A stretch of 64,000 nucleotides of DNA from Rhizobiales bacterium Ga0077525 (GCA_001464835.1 LNDS01000032.1:95956-159955); one strand, 5' to 3'; shown: positions 17,153 to 28,123, numbered from the stretch's first letter. The notes: generated by a model not told the origin, from the letters alone. A program made the numbers and translations.

Positions 17153-17875
17153 ATGAATGCGGTTCCGCAAACGGCCATGGTGCTCGCTGCCGGCTTCGGC
17201 CAGCGCATGCGCCCGCTGACCGACACGATGCCGAAGCCTTTGGTGAAAGTCGCCGGCCGCGCGCTGCTCGATCATGTGCTCGACCGCCTGGCCGACGCCG
17301 GGGTCCAGCGCGCCATCGTCAACGTGCATTATCTTGCCGAGCAAATCGAACGCCACGTCGAGTCGCGCACCTCGCCGCAGATCACCATTTCCGACGAGCG
17401 CTGCGTTCTGCTCGACACCGGCGGCGGCGTCGTCAAGGCTCTGCCGCTTCTTGGCGACGCGCCATTCTTCCACATCAATTCCGACACGATCTGGCTCGAC
17501 AGCGTCAAGCCGAACCTGACGCGGCTGGCGGAGGCCTTCGATCCCTCGACGATGGACGCGCTGCTGCTCTTGGCGCCGGGCGCCGGCAGCATCGGCTATG
17601 CCGGGCGCGGCGATTTCACCATGGCGCCCGACGGCCGCCTGACGGCCCGCCACGAGCGCGACGTTGCGCCCTTCGTCTATGCCGGCGCCGCGATCCTGTC
17701 GCCGCGCCTGTTCGATGGCGCGCCGCAGGGCGCCTTCTCGCTGACCAGGCTCTTTGCCAGGGCCATCGAGCAAGGCCGCCTGCACGGCTTGCGGCTGGAA
17801 GGCCTGTGGATGCATGTCGGCACGCCGGAAGCAATTGCCGAGGCCGAACAGGCGATTTCCGAGAGCACCGGCTAG
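17153..17875 (+). CDS. murU: N-acetylmuramate alpha-1-phosphate uridylyltransferase
   Basis: Nucleotidyltransferase of 240 aa that would turn MurNAc-1-phosphate, made by AmgK, into UDP-MurNAc. The sugar-nucleotidyltransferase signature is clear: AMVLAAGFGQRMRPLTD, then MPKPLVKVAGRALLDHVL, and NSDTIWLD in the metal-binding loop. Length and its place right after the AmgK domain support MurU rather than a glucose-1-phosphate enzyme. The ribosome site is poor (GTGAAATCCTAG before ATG), and the palindromic repeat separates it from the preceding gene, so coupling with tsaE-amgK may be weakened. Confidence 0.9.
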   Translation: MNAVPQTAMVLAAGFGQRMRPLTDTMPKPLVKVAGRALLDHVLDRLADAGVQRAIVNVHYLAEQIERHVESRTSPQITISDERCVLLDTGGGVVKALPLLGDAPFFHINSDTIWLDSVKPNLTRLAEAFDPSTMDALLLLAPGAGSIGYAGRGDFTMAPDGRLTARHERDVAPFVYAGAAILSPRLFDGAPQGAFSLTRLFARAIEQGRLHGLRLEGLWMHVGTPEAIAEAEQAISESTG

Positions 17876-17900
17876 CGCGAAGCGTGTATGGTAAGGCGCA

Positions 17901-20900
17901 ATGCCGGCCGCCAAACCCAACGTCTTCAATATTTCCGCCTCAGTGCCGTTTCTGCCGGCGCTGATCGACGCTTTGCGTCAAGGCAAACTGGTGCCGGGAT
18001 TTCCCGCCTCGAACGATCCGCTGGAGCTTGCCCGCGCCACGCTCTATCTGCCGACACGGCGCGCCTGCCGCCTCGCCCGTGACGTTTTCCTCGAAAAGCT
18101 GGATGGCGATGCAGCGATCCTGCCGCGCATCGTGCCGCTTGGCGACGTCGATGAAGATGAGATCGTCTTTGCGGGTTCGTCCACCGATGCCTTGGCCTTG
18201 CCGGAAGCCATCGCGCCGCTTGAGCGCAAACTGATGCTGTCTCAGATCATCGCTAAATGGGCAACTGTCGTTCGCTCGGCGCAAGGATCGCCGCTTGTAG
18301 CCAACACACCCGGCGCTGCATTTGCCTTGGCGGGTGATCTCGCGCGGCTAATGGACGATATGACAACAAGGCAGGTGAAATGGAGCGCTCTCGACAAACT
18401 TGTGCCTATCGATCTTGACGAATATTGGGAGAAGTCACTTGAGTTTCTGAAATTCATCCATCCGCGATGGGACGACATCCTGCGCGCAAACGAAGCCATC
18501 GAAGCCGCCGAGCGGCGCGACAGGCTTATCGAGGCCGAAGCCCGGCGTCTCGCCGGTAGCGATGCGCCAGTGATCGCCGCCGGCTCCACAGGCTCGATGC
18601 CGGCGACGGCAAAATTGCTGGCGACCATCGCCCGGCTGCCGCATGGCGCCGTGGTGCTGCCCGGCCTTGACATGGATCTCGACGACGACGCGTGGCGGTC
18701 AATCGCCGGCAATGGCGACGACCAGACGCATGACGGCGCGCCGGCGTCCAGCCATGCGCAGTTTTCCATGCAGGCGCTGCTGACCACCATCGGCATCGCC
18801 CGCGACGAAGTCGAAGTGATCAGCGCGCCCTTAGTCCATGGCCGCGAGAGGCTGGCCTCGGAAGCGCTGCGCCCGGCCGCGACCACCGACCGCTGGCAGG
18901 CGCAGCGCGACGAAGCTGCCTTTGGCCCGGCCACCGATAAAGCGCTCGCAAACGTCAGCATGGTCGAGGCCGCCAATCCCGAAGAAGAAGCGCTCGCCAT
19001 CGCCGTCACCTTGCGCGAGGCGCTGGAAACGCCGGGCAAGACCGTGGCGCTGGTGACGCCCGACCGCGCGCTGGCGCGCCGCGTCGTTGCCGCCTTGGAG
19101 CGCTGGCATGTCGCGGTCGATGACTCGGGCGGCGATCCACTGCCGGAAACGCAAGCGGGCCGCTTCGCCCGGCTTGCCGCCGAAGCCGCGCTCGATGGCT
19201 TGAAGCCGGTGACGCTGCTGGCGTTGCTCAAGCATCCGCTGTTGCGGCTCGGCGCCGAGGACGGGGCGCACCGCCTCGCCATCGCCGCGCTCGAGCGCGC
19301 GCTGCTGCGCGGGCCGCGGCCGAAGCCCGGCAGCGACGGTCTTGCCCATGCGCTCGCCACCTTCCGCGCCAATCGCGACGCCATGCACCGCAGCGATCCG
19401 CGCTGGTTGATCACGGCCGACGAACTCGACGCCGCCGCAGCGCTGATCGGGAAACTGAAAGCCGCGCTGGCGCCGCTGGAAAATTTGAAGGCCGGCAGCC
19501 ACGGACTGGCGACTTTGGCCGAGTGTCATCGCACCGTCATCGGCGGTCTGAGCTCTGATGCCGAGGGCGTCATTGCGGCGTTTTCCGGCAACGACGGCAT
19601 CGCGCTGGAAACGGCGTTGCAGGACATCAGCGACAGCCCGACGGCGCAAAGCCTGTCGGCGGAACGCGGCGATTATGTCGAACTGTTTCACGCGGCCATT
19701 GGTGATCGCGTCGTGCGCCGGCCGGAAACGCGCGACGTGCGCGCGCATATTTACGGGCCGCTCGAAGCGCGCTTGCAGACCGCCGATCTCCTGGTGCTCG
19801 GCGGCCTCAACGAGGCGACCTGGCCGCCGGAGACGCGCAGCGATCCGTGGCTGTCGCGACCGATGCGCGCCAAACTCGGCCTCGACCCGCCGGAACGGCG
19901 CATTGGTCTGTCGGCGCACGACTTCGCGCAGTCGCTCGGCGCGCCCGAAATTGTGCTGACGCGCGCCGCCAAGCTCGCCGGCGCGCCGACCGTGACGTCG
20001 CGGTTCGTCCAGCGCATCGCCGCGCTCGCCGGCAAAGAGCGTTGGCAGAGCGTGCTGGCGCGCGGCAACAGGACGCTCGACCTGGCGCGCGCGCTCGACG
20101 CGCCCGCATCGGTGAAAGCGGCCGGGCGGCCCGCGCCGACACCGCCGGTCGCGGCGCGGCCGTCGCGCCTGTCGGTGACCGCGATCGAGGACTGGCTGCG
20201 CGATCCCTACACGGTCTATGCCAAGTATATCCTGCGGCTCTATCCGCTCGACGCCGTCGATACACGGCCCGGCGCGCGCGACCGCGGCACCGTCATTCAC
20301 GGCGCCATTGGCGACTTCACCGTGCAGTTCGCCGATGGCTTTCCGGCCGACCCGCAGCGCAAATTGCTGGAGTTGGGCGAGAAGCGTTTCGCGCCGTTGA
20401 AAGACTATCCCGAAGCACAGGCGTTCTGGTGGCCGCGCTTCAAGCGCATCGCGCAATGGTTCGCGCAATGGGACCGCGCGCGGCGCGACGGCGTTGCGAC
20501 GCTGCATGGCGAAATCAAGGGCGAACTGAAATTCCCCATCGGCGAGCGCGAGTTCACCTTGTCGGCCATCGCCGACCGCATCGAATGGCGGCGCGACGGC
20601 AGCTACGCCATCATCGACTACAAGACCGGCGCGGCGCGCACCAAGAAGCAGGTCAGCACGGGCCTGGCGCCGCAGCTGACACTCGAAGGCGCGATATTGC
20701 GTGAAGGCGGATTCAAGGGGCTGCGCCCCGGCTCCATTTCGGAAATCACCTATGTGACGCTGAAAGGCGGCGATCCGGCCGGCAAGCCGGAAGACATTAC
20801 ATTCAAGGAAGGCACGCCGGATACGCAGGCCGACTACGCGCTCAAGCGGCTCAAGGAACTGGCGGTGACATTCGAGAACGCCGGCACGCCCTATCTGTCG

Positions 20901-21002
20901 CTGGTGCATCCGATGTGGACCAACCATTACGGCGACTACGATCACCTGGCCCGCGTCAAGGAATGGTCGCTCGGCGGCGGCGGCGATGAGGGCGGCGAAT
21001 GA
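17901..21002 (+). CDS. addB: Double-strand break repair protein AddB
   Basis: Subunit of the AddAB helicase-nuclease that resects broken ends for recombination (the alphaproteobacterial counterpart of RecBCD). The 1033-aa protein has the family N-terminus FNISASVPFLPALIDALRQG, a region LYLPTRRACRLARDVFLEKL in place of a helicase core, LVLGGLNEATWPPETR, and a C-terminal PD-(D/E)xK nuclease with AIIDYKTGAARTKKQ and the preceding LSAIADRIEWR. No four-Cys iron-sulfur site is visible, as I recall for the alphaproteobacterial type. AAGG lies 7 bases upstream. The stop overlaps the addA start (ATGA). Confidence 0.96.
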   Translation: MPAAKPNVFNISASVPFLPALIDALRQGKLVPGFPASNDPLELARATLYLPTRRACRLARDVFLEKLDGDAAILPRIVPLGDVDEDEIVFAGSSTDALALPEAIAPLERKLMLSQIIAKWATVVRSAQGSPLVANTPGAAFALAGDLARLMDDMTTRQVKWSALDKLVPIDLDEYWEKSLEFLKFIHPRWDDILRANEAIEAAERRDRLIEAEARRLAGSDAPVIAAGSTGSMPATAKLLATIARLPHGAVVLPGLDMDLDDDAWRSIAGNGDDQTHDGAPASSHAQFSMQALLTTIGIARDEVEVISAPLVHGRERLASEALRPAATTDRWQAQRDEAAFGPATDKALANVSMVEAANPEEEALAIAVTLREALETPGKTVALVTPDRALARRVVAALERWHVAVDDSGGDPLPETQAGRFARLAAEAALDGLKPVTLLALLKHPLLRLGAEDGAHRLAIAALERALLRGPRPKPGSDGLAHALATFRANRDAMHRSDPRWLITADELDAAAALIGKLKAALAPLENLKAGSHGLATLAECHRTVIGGLSSDAEGVIAAFSGNDGIALETALQDISDSPTAQSLSAERGDYVELFHAAIGDRVVRRPETRDVRAHIYGPLEARLQTADLLVLGGLNEATWPPETRSDPWLSRPMRAKLGLDPPERRIGLSAHDFAQSLGAPEIVLTRAAKLAGAPTVTSRFVQRIAALAGKERWQSVLARGNRTLDLARALDAPASVKAAGRPAPTPPVAARPSRLSVTAIEDWLRDPYTVYAKYILRLYPLDAVDTRPGARDRGTVIHGAIGDFTVQFADGFPADPQRKLLELGEKRFAPLKDYPEAQAFWWPRFKRIAQWFAQWDRARRDGVATLHGEIKGELKFPIGEREFTLSAIADRIEWRRDGSYAIIDYKTGAARTKKQVSTGLAPQLTLEGAILREGGFKGLRPGSISEITYVTLKGGDPAGKPEDITFKEGTPDTQADYALKRLKELAVTFENAGTPYLSLVHPMWTNHYGDYDHLARVKEWSLGGGGDEGGE

Positions 21003-24000
21003 GCACGCCCCGCATCATCCCGCCCGACGTCAGCCGCGTGCAAATCGAAGCCGCCGATCCGGATACGTCGGCCTTCGTCTCGGCCAATGCTGGTTCCGGC
21101 AAGACGCATGTGCTCGCCCAGCGCGTCATCAATTTGCTGCTGCGCGGCGTCGACCCGGCGAAAATTCTCTGCATTACCTTCACCAAGGCCGCCGCCGCCA
21201 ACATGGCCAACCGCGTGTTCGGCACGCTCGCCGAATGGAGCACGCTGCCCGACGCGGCGCTCGACGGGAAAATCAAGGACTCGACCGGCAAGACGGCGGG
21301 CACCGCCGACCGCGCCCGCGCGCGGCGGCTGTTTGCCTCGGCGCTGGAGACGCCGGGCGGCCTGAAAGTGCAGACCATTCACGCCTTCTGCACGCGGCTG
21401 CTGCATCAATTTCCGTTCGAGGCCAATGTCGCGGCGCGCTTTACCGTACTCGACGAGGCGCAGACCACCGAGCTGCTCGACCGGTTGACGCTCGACGTGC
21501 TGCTGCAAGCCTCCGCCGCGCCGCAAAGTGCGCTCGGCAAGGCGCTCGCCACGGCCATCGTCGTCGCCGCCGACCAGACCTTCAAGGACGTCATCGGCGA
21601 CGCCATCAAGAAGCGCGACGACATCGCGCACTGGATCGAGAAGGCCGGCGGCGTCGATGCCGCCATCGATGCGCTGTCGCACAGCTTCGGGGTCGATCCG
21701 AAGGACACCGCGGAATCGCTGGAGCACGAGTTCTTCGCGCAGTCCGCCATTCCGGAATCCGACTGGCCGGCCCTGATCGAAGTTCTGGAATTCGGGTCCA
21801 AGACCGACAAGAACCACATTGAGGCTCTGCTCGCCGCGCAGCAGAGTTTCGGCCGCGACCGCATCGACAATTATTTGCGCGTGTTCTGCACGGCCGAGCT
21901 ATCGCCGCGCAAGAACATCGTCACCAAGGCGATCGTCGAGGATCATCCGGACTGGTTCGACAAACTCAAGCGCGAGCAGGACCGCGTCTGCGCGCTGCTG
22001 GCCCGCGAGCGTGCCGTCGCCGCGCGCGACCGCACCCGCGCGCTCATCACCATCGCCGCCGACGTCATCGGCCGTTACAGGCTCGAGAAAGAGCGGCGCG
22101 CGCTGCTCGACTATGACGACCTGATCGACAAGACCTTAGAGCTATTCGGGCGCTCGTCCGCGGCCTGGGTGCTCTACAAGCTCGACCTCGGCATCGACCA
22201 TGTGCTGATCGACGAAGCGCAGGACACCAGCCCGAAGCAGTGGGACATCATCAAGACCATCGTGTCCGAATTCATGCCGGGCGGCGCGCGGCCGAACGTC
22301 AAGCGCACGGTGTTTGCGGTCGGGGACGAGAAGCAGTCGATATTCTCCTTTCAAGGCGCGCAGCCGAAGGAATTCGACGCCAACCGAAGGCTGTTCGAGC
22401 GGCAATTCAACACGCCGGAACTCGGCTGGAAGTATCTCAAATTCCACTCCTCGTTCCGCTCTGGCGAAAACGTGCTCGCCTCGGTCGATCAGGTTTTCCG
22501 CGACAAGGATATCTATTCAAGCATCACCACCGACGACATCGGCATTCCCGAGCACAAGTCGCTGCCCGGTGCTGCACCGGGCCTGGTCGAGGTCTGGCCG
22601 CTCACGGAGCCGGCTGAACGCAAGGAGATGGAGGGCTGGGACGCGCCCTTCGATACCGAGAGCGAGGAAAGCCCCCGCGTCCGGCTGGCCCGCCGCATCG
22701 CCGCGAACGTGAAGCTATGGATGGCGCGCGGCTTGAAAGCCGGCGACGTGCTGGTGCTGGTGCGCCAGCGTGGGCCTCTGTTCGAGGCTGTCATTCGCGC
22801 GCTGAAAAGTGCCGGCGTGCCGGTCGCCGGCGCCGACCGGCTGGTGCTGACAGAGCATATCGCGGTGATGGACCTGATGGCGCTCGCCGACGCGTTACTG
22901 CTGCCGGACGACGATCTGGCTTTGGCCAGCGTGTTGAAGTCGCCTTTGTTCGGCTTGAGCGAAGAGCAGCTGTTCACGCTCGCCTTCGACCGCAAGGGCT
23001 CGTTGCGCGCATCGCTAAGAGGCAATGCCGAATTCAAAACAACGGCGGATGGACTCGACAACCTCAGCGACGCTGCCCACCGGCTGACGCCGTTCGCCTT
23101 CTTCGCCCATGTGCTCGGCCCCTTGCGAGGCCGCGCCAGAATGCTGGCGCGGCTTGGACCGGAAGCCAACGACGCGCTCGACGAATTCCTCAATCTGGCG
23201 CTGACCTATGAGACGCAGCAGACGCCGTCGCTGCAAGGTTTCGCCACCTGGCTGCGCGCGGCGCAGAGCGAAGTGCGCCGCGACATGGAGCTGGCGCGCG
23301 ACGAAGTGCGCGTCATGACCGTGCACGGCGCCAAGGGCCTCGAAGCCAACACGGTGATCCTCGCCGACACTGTCGGCAAGCCGACCGGCAAGCAGGACCC
23401 GCGCCTGCTGCCGCTTGCCAGCACCGGTGCTTTGGTTTGGGCCAAGAGCCAGAAGGAGGACATCGGCCCGATGACCGAGGCGCGCCTCGCCGCGCAGCAG
23501 GAGGCGCGCAACGAATACCGCCGTCTCTTGTATGTTGCGATGACGCGTGCGGCCGAGCGGCTGATTGTCTGCGGCGCCAAGGGCTCCCAGGCCATCCCGA
23601 AAGGCTGCTGGTATCAGCTTGTCGATGACGCGCTCAGCGAGAAAGCATCGACCGAGCCCGCCGATGATGGCGATGGCGAGGTAAAACGCTATCGCAAGGG
23701 CGAGGCGTTGCCCACACCCGTATCGAAACAAGGTGAAAGCAAAACATCGGTTTCGGTTGCCCTGCCCGATTGGCTGACCCGCGATGCGCCGCGCGAGCAG
23801 TTCGCCGCGCGCACGGTGACGCCGTCTGGAATGCTGGAAGATGACGTGCGCCCTGTCGCCATAAGCGGCAATGCGCAAGGTCTGCTGCGCGGATCGCTGC
23901 TGCACCGGTTGATGCAATCGCTGCCCGGCTTGGCGAGCGATACACGGCTCAAGGCGGCGCAGGATTATCTGGCCCGCGCCGGCAAGGATTTACCCGAGGC

Positions 24001-24400
24001 GGATCGCATAACGCTGGCCGCGCAGGCGATGCGCGTGCTCGATGATTCCCGCTTTGCCGCACTTTTCGGGCCCGGCAGCCGCGCCGAGGTGCCGATTGTC
24101 GGCCGGCTGCAAACCGCCGGACAGCCTGTGCTGGTGTCCGGCCAGGTCGACCGCCTCGCGGTGACCAAGGACTTCGTGCTGATCGGCGATTTCAAGACCA
24201 ACCGGCCGCCGCCGCGCGCGCTGTCCGAAGTGCCGCCGCAATATGTGCGCCAGCTCGCCCTTTATCGCGCCGTGCTCGCCAGACTATACCCGGACCGGCC
24301 CATTCGCGCTGCGTTGATCTGGACCGAAGCACCTGATCTAATGGAGCTTTCCGCCGAAGCACTGGATGAAGCCCTGGCGCAGATCACGTCCGCGCGATAG
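20999..24400 (+). CDS. addA: Double-strand break repair helicase-nuclease AddA
   Basis: The 1133-aa UvrD/Rep-type helicase with C-terminal nuclease, partner of AddB. Walker A is [17 protein letters not shown]; further helicase motifs are [31 protein letters not shown] (motif II), [18 protein letters not shown] (motif III), [19 protein letters not shown] and [17 protein letters not shown] (motif VI). The nuclease active site is [20 protein letters not shown]. Its ATG overlaps the addB stop by four bases, as expected for a 1:1 complex. Confidence 0.97.
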   Translation: MSTPRIIPPDVSRVQIEAADPDTSAFVSANAGSGKTHVLAQRVINLLLRGVDPAKILCITFTKAAAANMANRVFGTLAEWSTLPDAALDGKIKDSTGKTAGTADRARARRLFASALETPGGLKVQTIHAFCTRLLHQFPFEANVAARFTVLDEAQTTELLDRLTLDVLLQASAAPQSALGKALATAIVVAADQTFKDVIGDAIKKRDDIAHWIEKAGGVDAAIDALSHSFGVDPKDTAESLEHEFFAQSAIPESDWPALIEVLEFGSKTDKNHIEALLAAQQSFGRDRIDNYLRVFCTAELSPRKNIVTKAIVEDHPDWFDKLKREQDRVCALLARERAVAARDRTRALITIAADVIGRYRLEKERRALLDYDDLIDKTLELFGRSSAAWVLYKLDLGIDHVLIDEAQDTSPKQWDIIKTIVSEFMPGGARPNVKRTVFAVGDEKQSIFSFQGAQPKEFDANRRLFERQFNTPELGWKYLKFHSSFRSGENVLASVDQVFRDKDIYSSITTDDIGIPEHKSLPGAAPGLVEVWPLTEPAERKEMEGWDAPFDTESEESPRVRLARRIAANVKLWMARGLKAGDVLVLVRQRGPLFEAVIRALKSAGVPVAGADRLVLTEHIAVMDLMALADALLLPDDDLALASVLKSPLFGLSEEQLFTLAFDRKGSLRASLRGNAEFKTTADGLDNLSDAAHRLTPFAFFAHVLGPLRGRARMLARLGPEANDALDEFLNLALTYETQQTPSLQGFATWLRAAQSEVRRDMELARDEVRVMTVHGAKGLEANTVILADTVGKPTGKQDPRLLPLASTGALVWAKSQKEDIGPMTEARLAAQQEARNEYRRLLYVAMTRAAERLIVCGAKGSQAIPKGCWYQLVDDALSEKASTEPADDGDGEVKRYRKGEALPTPVSKQGESKTSVSVALPDWLTRDAPREQFAARTVTPSGMLEDDVRPVAISGNAQGLLRGSLLHRLMQSLPGLASDTRLKAAQDYLARAGKDLPEADRITLAAQAMRVLDDSRFAALFGPGSRAEVPIVGRLQTAGQPVLVSGQVDRLAVTKDFVLIGDFKTNRPPPRALSEVPPQYVRQLALYRAVLARLYPDRPIRAALIWTEAPDLMELSAEALDEALAQITSAR

Positions 24401-24494
24401 CGCCTTGACGCTGGGGGATGCCGTTCATAGGTTCGCCACCTCGCAATTGGCGGCGCGATTCCTCGCCCCGCCCCAGTCAATAAAGGGTCTTCCC

Positions 24495-24815
24495 ATGGCC
24501 GTCGGCAAAACCACGGATGCAGGCTTCGACGCGGATGTTCTCAAATCGGCCGAGCCGGTCGTCGTCGATTTCTGGGCGGAGTGGTGCGGCCCGTGCCGCA
24601 TGATCGCCCCGGCGCTGGAGGAAATTTCCGGCACGCTCGGCGACAAGGTCAAGATCGTCAAATTGAACGTCGATGAAAATCCGGCGATCGCCGCCAAGTA
24701 CGGCATCATGTCGATCCCGACTTTGCTGTTGTTCAAGAACGGCGAAATCGCTGACCGTCAGGTCGGCGCCGCGCCGAAGCAGAAGCTGCAGGCCTGGATC
24801 AGCGGCGCGGTCTGA
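24495..24815 (+). CDS. trxA: Thioredoxin
   Basis: A 106-aa classical thioredoxin that reduces protein disulfides in the cytoplasm and serves enzymes such as ribonucleotide reductase and APS/PAPS reductase. The active site is [18 protein letters not shown], and the cis-Pro is in [19 protein letters not shown] lies before the ATG at 24495. It follows addA at 94 bases and is closed by a strong terminator, so it is probably the last gene of the cluster or a unit of its own. CysH in this window belongs to a class that takes electrons from thioredoxin. Confidence 0.97.
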   Translation: MAVGKTTDAGFDADVLKSAEPVVVDFWAEWCGPCRMIAPALEEISGTLGDKVKIVKLNVDENPAIAAKYGIMSIPTLLLFKNGEIADRQVGAAPKQKLQAWISGAV

Positions 24816-24838
24816 TCGACAGATAAAAAGATTTTCGT

Positions 24839-24866
24839 AAACGGCCGGCCCAAAGCCGGCCGTTTT
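24839..24866 (+). terminator. Intrinsic terminator after trxA
   Basis: Perfect 9-bp stem ACGGCCGGC (24841-24849) and GCCGGCCGT (24855-24863) with a five-base loop and a following T run. It lies 24 bases after the trxA stop and just before the DNA ligase gene. Confidence 0.93.
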
Positions 24867-24879
24867 GCGTTGAAGGCTC

Positions 24880-25911
24880 ATGAGCCTGCCGCTGCGTCTT
24901 TCCTACAAACCGATGGAAGCCCTGTCCGTGGATGGGATTCCGGAGGGGCCTGATTGGCAATACGAACCCAAATGGGACGGCTTCCGCTGTCTGGCTTTTC
25001 GCGACGGCGACGAAATCAACCTGCAATCGAAATCCGGGCAATCGTTGACGCGCTATTTCCCGGAACTCGTCGCGGCCCTTGCGGCGGTGAAAGCGCGGCG
25101 CTTTGTGCTCGATGGCGAGATCGTCGTGCCGGAAGGCCGCGTATTCTCCTTCGACGCTTTGCTGCAACGGATTCATCCTGCGGCGAGCCGCGTCAAACGG
25201 CTGGCGGCGGAAACGCCGGTGCTGCTTATCGTGTTCGATCTTCTCGTCGAGGCCGACGGCAAGCCATTGACCGACAAGGCACTGAGCGAGAGGCGCGAGA
25301 AACTTGAGGCCTTCGCGAAAAAATATTTGCGCGGCCACAAAAGGATCCGGCTTTCCCCGGCGACCGTAAAGCTGGCCGGACCGAAGAAATGGCTGGCCCA
25401 GGTCGGCGGGACGCTTGACGGCATTATCGCCAAGCGGCGCGACATGTCCTACCAAAGCGGCAATCGCCTCGGCATGCAGAAAATCAAGAATGTTCGAACC
25501 GCCGACTGCGTCGTCGGCGGCTTTCGGTACAACGAAGGCAAGAAGACTGTCGGCTCGCTTCTGCTCGGACTTTACAATGCCCAAGGACTGCTCGACCACG
25601 TCGGCTTCACATCGGCGCTTAAGGCGGATGAAAAGAAGGCGCTGACGGCAAAGCTTGAGAAGCTGACCGGCGGTGAAGGTTTCAGCGGCGAAAAGCCCGG
25701 CGGGCCAAGCCGGTGGTCAAACAAGCGATCGAGCGAATGGCAACCCTTGAAGCCGAAACTTGTCGTCGAGGTTTGCTACGATCACTTTAGCGGCGATCGC
25801 TTCCGTCACGGCACGCGTCTGTTGCGGTGGCGTCCCGACAAGGCGCCGGATCAATGCAGCCTCGACCAGGTGGCACAGAAGCAGGCCGATCTGATGAAGC
25901 TCTTGAAGTGA
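24880..25911 (+). CDS. ATP-dependent DNA ligase (LigC-like, ligase domain only)
   Basis: A 343-aa ATP-dependent ligase. The adenylated Lys is in YEPKWDGFRCLAF (motif KxDG); further motifs are RFVLDGEIVV (III), LLIVFDLL (IIIa), GTLDGIIAKRRDM (IV) and the K-x-K motif V region MQKIKNVRTADCVVGGF. The C-terminal OB fold includes LVVEVCYDHFSGDRFRHGTR. There is no polymerase or 3'-phosphoesterase domain as in LigD and no zinc or BRCT region as in the NAD ligase, so it resembles mycobacterial LigC in size. It probably seals breaks in an accessory repair path; its place beside addAB fits. Its stop abuts the folC stop directly, with no base between. Confidence 0.92.
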   Translation: MSLPLRLSYKPMEALSVDGIPEGPDWQYEPKWDGFRCLAFRDGDEINLQSKSGQSLTRYFPELVAALAAVKARRFVLDGEIVVPEGRVFSFDALLQRIHPAASRVKRLAAETPVLLIVFDLLVEADGKPLTDKALSERREKLEAFAKKYLRGHKRIRLSPATVKLAGPKKWLAQVGGTLDGIIAKRRDMSYQSGNRLGMQKIKNVRTADCVVGGFRYNEGKKTVGSLLLGLYNAQGLLDHVGFTSALKADEKKALTAKLEKLTGGEGFSGEKPGGPSRWSNKRSSEWQPLKPKLVVEVCYDHFSGDRFRHGTRLLRWRPDKAPDQCSLDQVAQKQADLMKLLK

Positions 25912-27231
25912 TTACTGCGGCGGCGTGCCATTCTCGCGCAGCACTTCGCCGGCGAGATACAGCGACCCGGTGATCAGAATGCGCGGCGGCGGATCGAGGT
26001 CGAGCTTGCACACTGCCTCTAACGCTTCGTCGAGATTGCCGCGGCTCGCCGCCGGAATATCGAGCGCACGCGCCGCCTCGGCCACTGTCTCGGCCGGCAG
26101 ACCCTTTTCGGCATCGGTGACGGGCACCGCGATCAGCCGGCGCGCCAGGCCGGCGAAGTTATTGAGAAAGCCGGCAAAGTCCTTGGTCGCCAGCATGCCG
26201 ACGATCAGCACCAGAGGCCGCGACACGCGCTCTTCGAGATCGGCGAGTGCTGCGGCAATGGCCCGGCCGCCATCGGGATTGTGACCGCCGTCGAGCCACA
26301 GCTCGCTGCCCGGCGGGGTCAAATCGACGAGGCGGCCGGCACCAAGACGATGCAATCGCGCCGGCCAGTCGGCCTTGGTCATCCCGGCTTCATAGGCCGC
26401 CGGCGGAATCTTGAATTGCGTAATCGCGCGAAGCGCGGCGATGGCGAGGCCCGCATTTTCGAACTGATGACGGCCATAAAGTTTCGGCGCCGGCAGATCA
26501 AGCAGGCCGTTGTCGTCCTGATAGACCAGGCGGCCGCGCTCTTCGGTGGCGGTCCAGTTCTCGCCGGCGATCCTGATCGGCGCTTTCAGCCGCGCCGCCT
26601 GCCGCTCGATCACCGCAAGCGCGTCGCGATTCTGCGCGGCGACGATGACCGGCGCGTTGGCCTTGATGATCCCGGCCTTCTCGGCAGCGATTTTTTCCAA
26701 CGTCTCGCCGAGAAATTCGGTGTGGTCGATGGACACCGGCGTGATGATCGACGCCAGCGGCGTGTCGATGACATTGGTGGCGTCAAGACGGCCGCCGAGG
26801 CCAACTTCAAGCAGCAGCACGTCGGCGGGATTTTGTGCGAACAGCAAAAAGCCCGCCGCGGTGGTGATTTCGAACACGGTGATCGGTTCGCCGCCATTGG
26901 CGCGTTCGCAGTCTTCCAGCGCCTTCGACAATTCCGCGTCCGACACCAGCCGGCCCTCGCCAACTGCACCAAGGCGAAAACGTTCGTTGAAATTGACCAG
27001 ATGCGGCGAGGTGTAGACGTGCACGCGCAGACCAGCGGCTTCGAGAATCGCGCGCAGGAAGGCGGTAGTCGATCCCTTGCCATTGGTGCCGGCAACATGA
27101 ATGACCGGCGGCAACTTGCGTTCGGGGTGATCGAGCGCTGCGAGCAGCCGCTCGATACGGCCGAGCGACAGGTCGATGCGCTTGGGATGCAGCGCCAGCA
27201 GGCGTGTGAGGATGGAGTCGATCGGGCTCAC
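25912..27231 (-). CDS. folC: Bifunctional folylpolyglutamate/dihydrofolate synthase
   Basis: Adds glutamate to dihydropteroate and to folates with ATP. The P-loop is VIHVAGTNGKGSTTAFLRAI, followed by YTSPHLVNFNERFRLG, LLLEVGLGGRLDATNVID, the SIDHTEFLGETLEKIA segment (with the Lys-carbamylation neighbourhood AAEKAGIIK) and ELWLDGGHNPDGGRAI. I chose a GTG at 27231, one base after the accD stop, giving 439 aa; the ATG at 27270 would overlap accD by 38 bases. It is the last gene of the leftward trpFBA-accD-folC run. Confidence 0.93.
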   Translation of the reverse strand: MSPIDSILTRLLALHPKRIDLSLGRIERLLAALDHPERKLPPVIHVAGTNGKGSTTAFLRAILEAAGLRVHVYTSPHLVNFNERFRLGAVGEGRLVSDAELSKALEDCERANGGEPITVFEITTAAGFLLFAQNPADVLLLEVGLGGRLDATNVIDTPLASIITPVSIDHTEFLGETLEKIAAEKAGIIKANAPVIVAAQNRDALAVIERQAARLKAPIRIAGENWTATEERGRLVYQDDNGLLDLPAPKLYGRHQFENAGLAIAALRAITQFKIPPAAYEAGMTKADWPARLHRLGAGRLVDLTPPGSELWLDGGHNPDGGRAIAAALADLEERVSRPLVLIVGMLATKDFAGFLNNFAGLARRLIAVPVTDAEKGLPAETVAEAARALDIPAASRGNLDEALEAVCKLDLDPPPRILITGSLYLAGEVLRENGTPPQ

Positions 27232-27232
27232 G

Positions 27233-28123
27233 TCACGCGTGCGCCGGAATCGGCAGTTGCTGCTGCGCACCGGGCATCGGCTGCTTGGTCAGCAGCCGGC
27301 ACAATTCAGCGAGCGTTGAGCGCAGCTTGTGACGATGTACGACCATATCGACCATGCCGTGCTCGGTGAGATATTCGGCGCGCTGGAAACCGGCCGGTAG
27401 TTTCTCGCGGATGGTCTGTTCGATGACGCGCGGACCGGCGAAGCCGATCAGCGCCGCAGGCTCCGCGATATGCACATCGCCGAGCATCGCATAAGACGCG
27501 GTGACGCCGCCGGTGGTCGGGTTGGTCAGCACGACAATGTAAGGCAGCTTGGCTTCGCGCAGCATCTGAACGCCGACCGTGGTGCGCGGCAGTTGCATCA
27601 GCGACAGGATACCTTCCTGCATGCGCGCGCCGCCGGAAGCGGCGAACAGAATATACGGTGTGTTGCGCCGCACCGCTGTCTCGAAACCGGTAATGATCGC
27701 CTCGCCGGCCGCCATGCCGAGCGAGCCGCCCATGAAATCGAAATCCTGCACGCCGATGGTCACCATCTGGCCTTCGAGGCGGCCGATGCCGAGCTTCACC
27801 GCGTCCTGATAGCCGGTCTTGGTGCGCGCATCCTTGAGGCGGTCAATGTAGCGGCGCTCGTCACGGAATTTCAGCGGATCGATCTGCACTTCCGGCAGCG
27901 CGATGCCTTCAAATTCGCCGCCGTCGAAAATGCCCTTGAGGCGCAAAGGCGCGCTGATGCGCATGTGATAGCCGGAACTCGGAATGACGAATTGATTCGC
28001 CTCGACGTCTTTGTAGAAGACCAGCGAGCCGGTCTCGGGACACTTGATCCAGAGATTCTCCGGCGTCTCGCGGCGCAGGATACTGCGGATTTTCGGCCGG
28101 ACGACGTTGTTGATCCAGTTCAT
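27233..28123 (-). CDS. accD: Acetyl-CoA carboxylase carboxyltransferase subunit beta
   Basis: Transfers the carboxyl group from biotin to acetyl-CoA with AccA, the first step of fatty-acid synthesis. The 296-aa protein has the crotonase-type core ([80 protein letters not shown]). The N-terminal zinc ribbon of E. coli AccD (four Cys) is reduced to one Cys: [20 protein letters not shown] lacks the others. trpA lies 31 bases upstream and folC one base downstream. Confidence 0.96.
   Translation of the reverse strand: MNWINNVVRPKIRSILRRETPENLWIKCPETGSLVFYKDVEANQFVIPSSGYHMRISAPLRLKGIFDGGEFEGIALPEVQIDPLKFRDERRYIDRLKDARTKTGYQDAVKLGIGRLEGQMVTIGVQDFDFMGGSLGMAAGEAIITGFETAVRRNTPYILFAASGGARMQEGILSLMQLPRTTVGVQMLREAKLPYIVVLTNPTTGGVTASYAMLGDVHIAEPAALIGFAGPRVIEQTIREKLPAGFQRAEYLTEHGMVDMVVHRHKLRSTLAELCRLLTKQPMPGAQQQLPIPAHA

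Noticed and set aside
18831..20945. A 704-codon open frame on the minus strand through addB
   Set aside because: High-GC codon bias leaves long open antisense frames; the translation is Arg/Gly/Gln-rich without any recognisable domain, while the plus strand encodes a full AddB.
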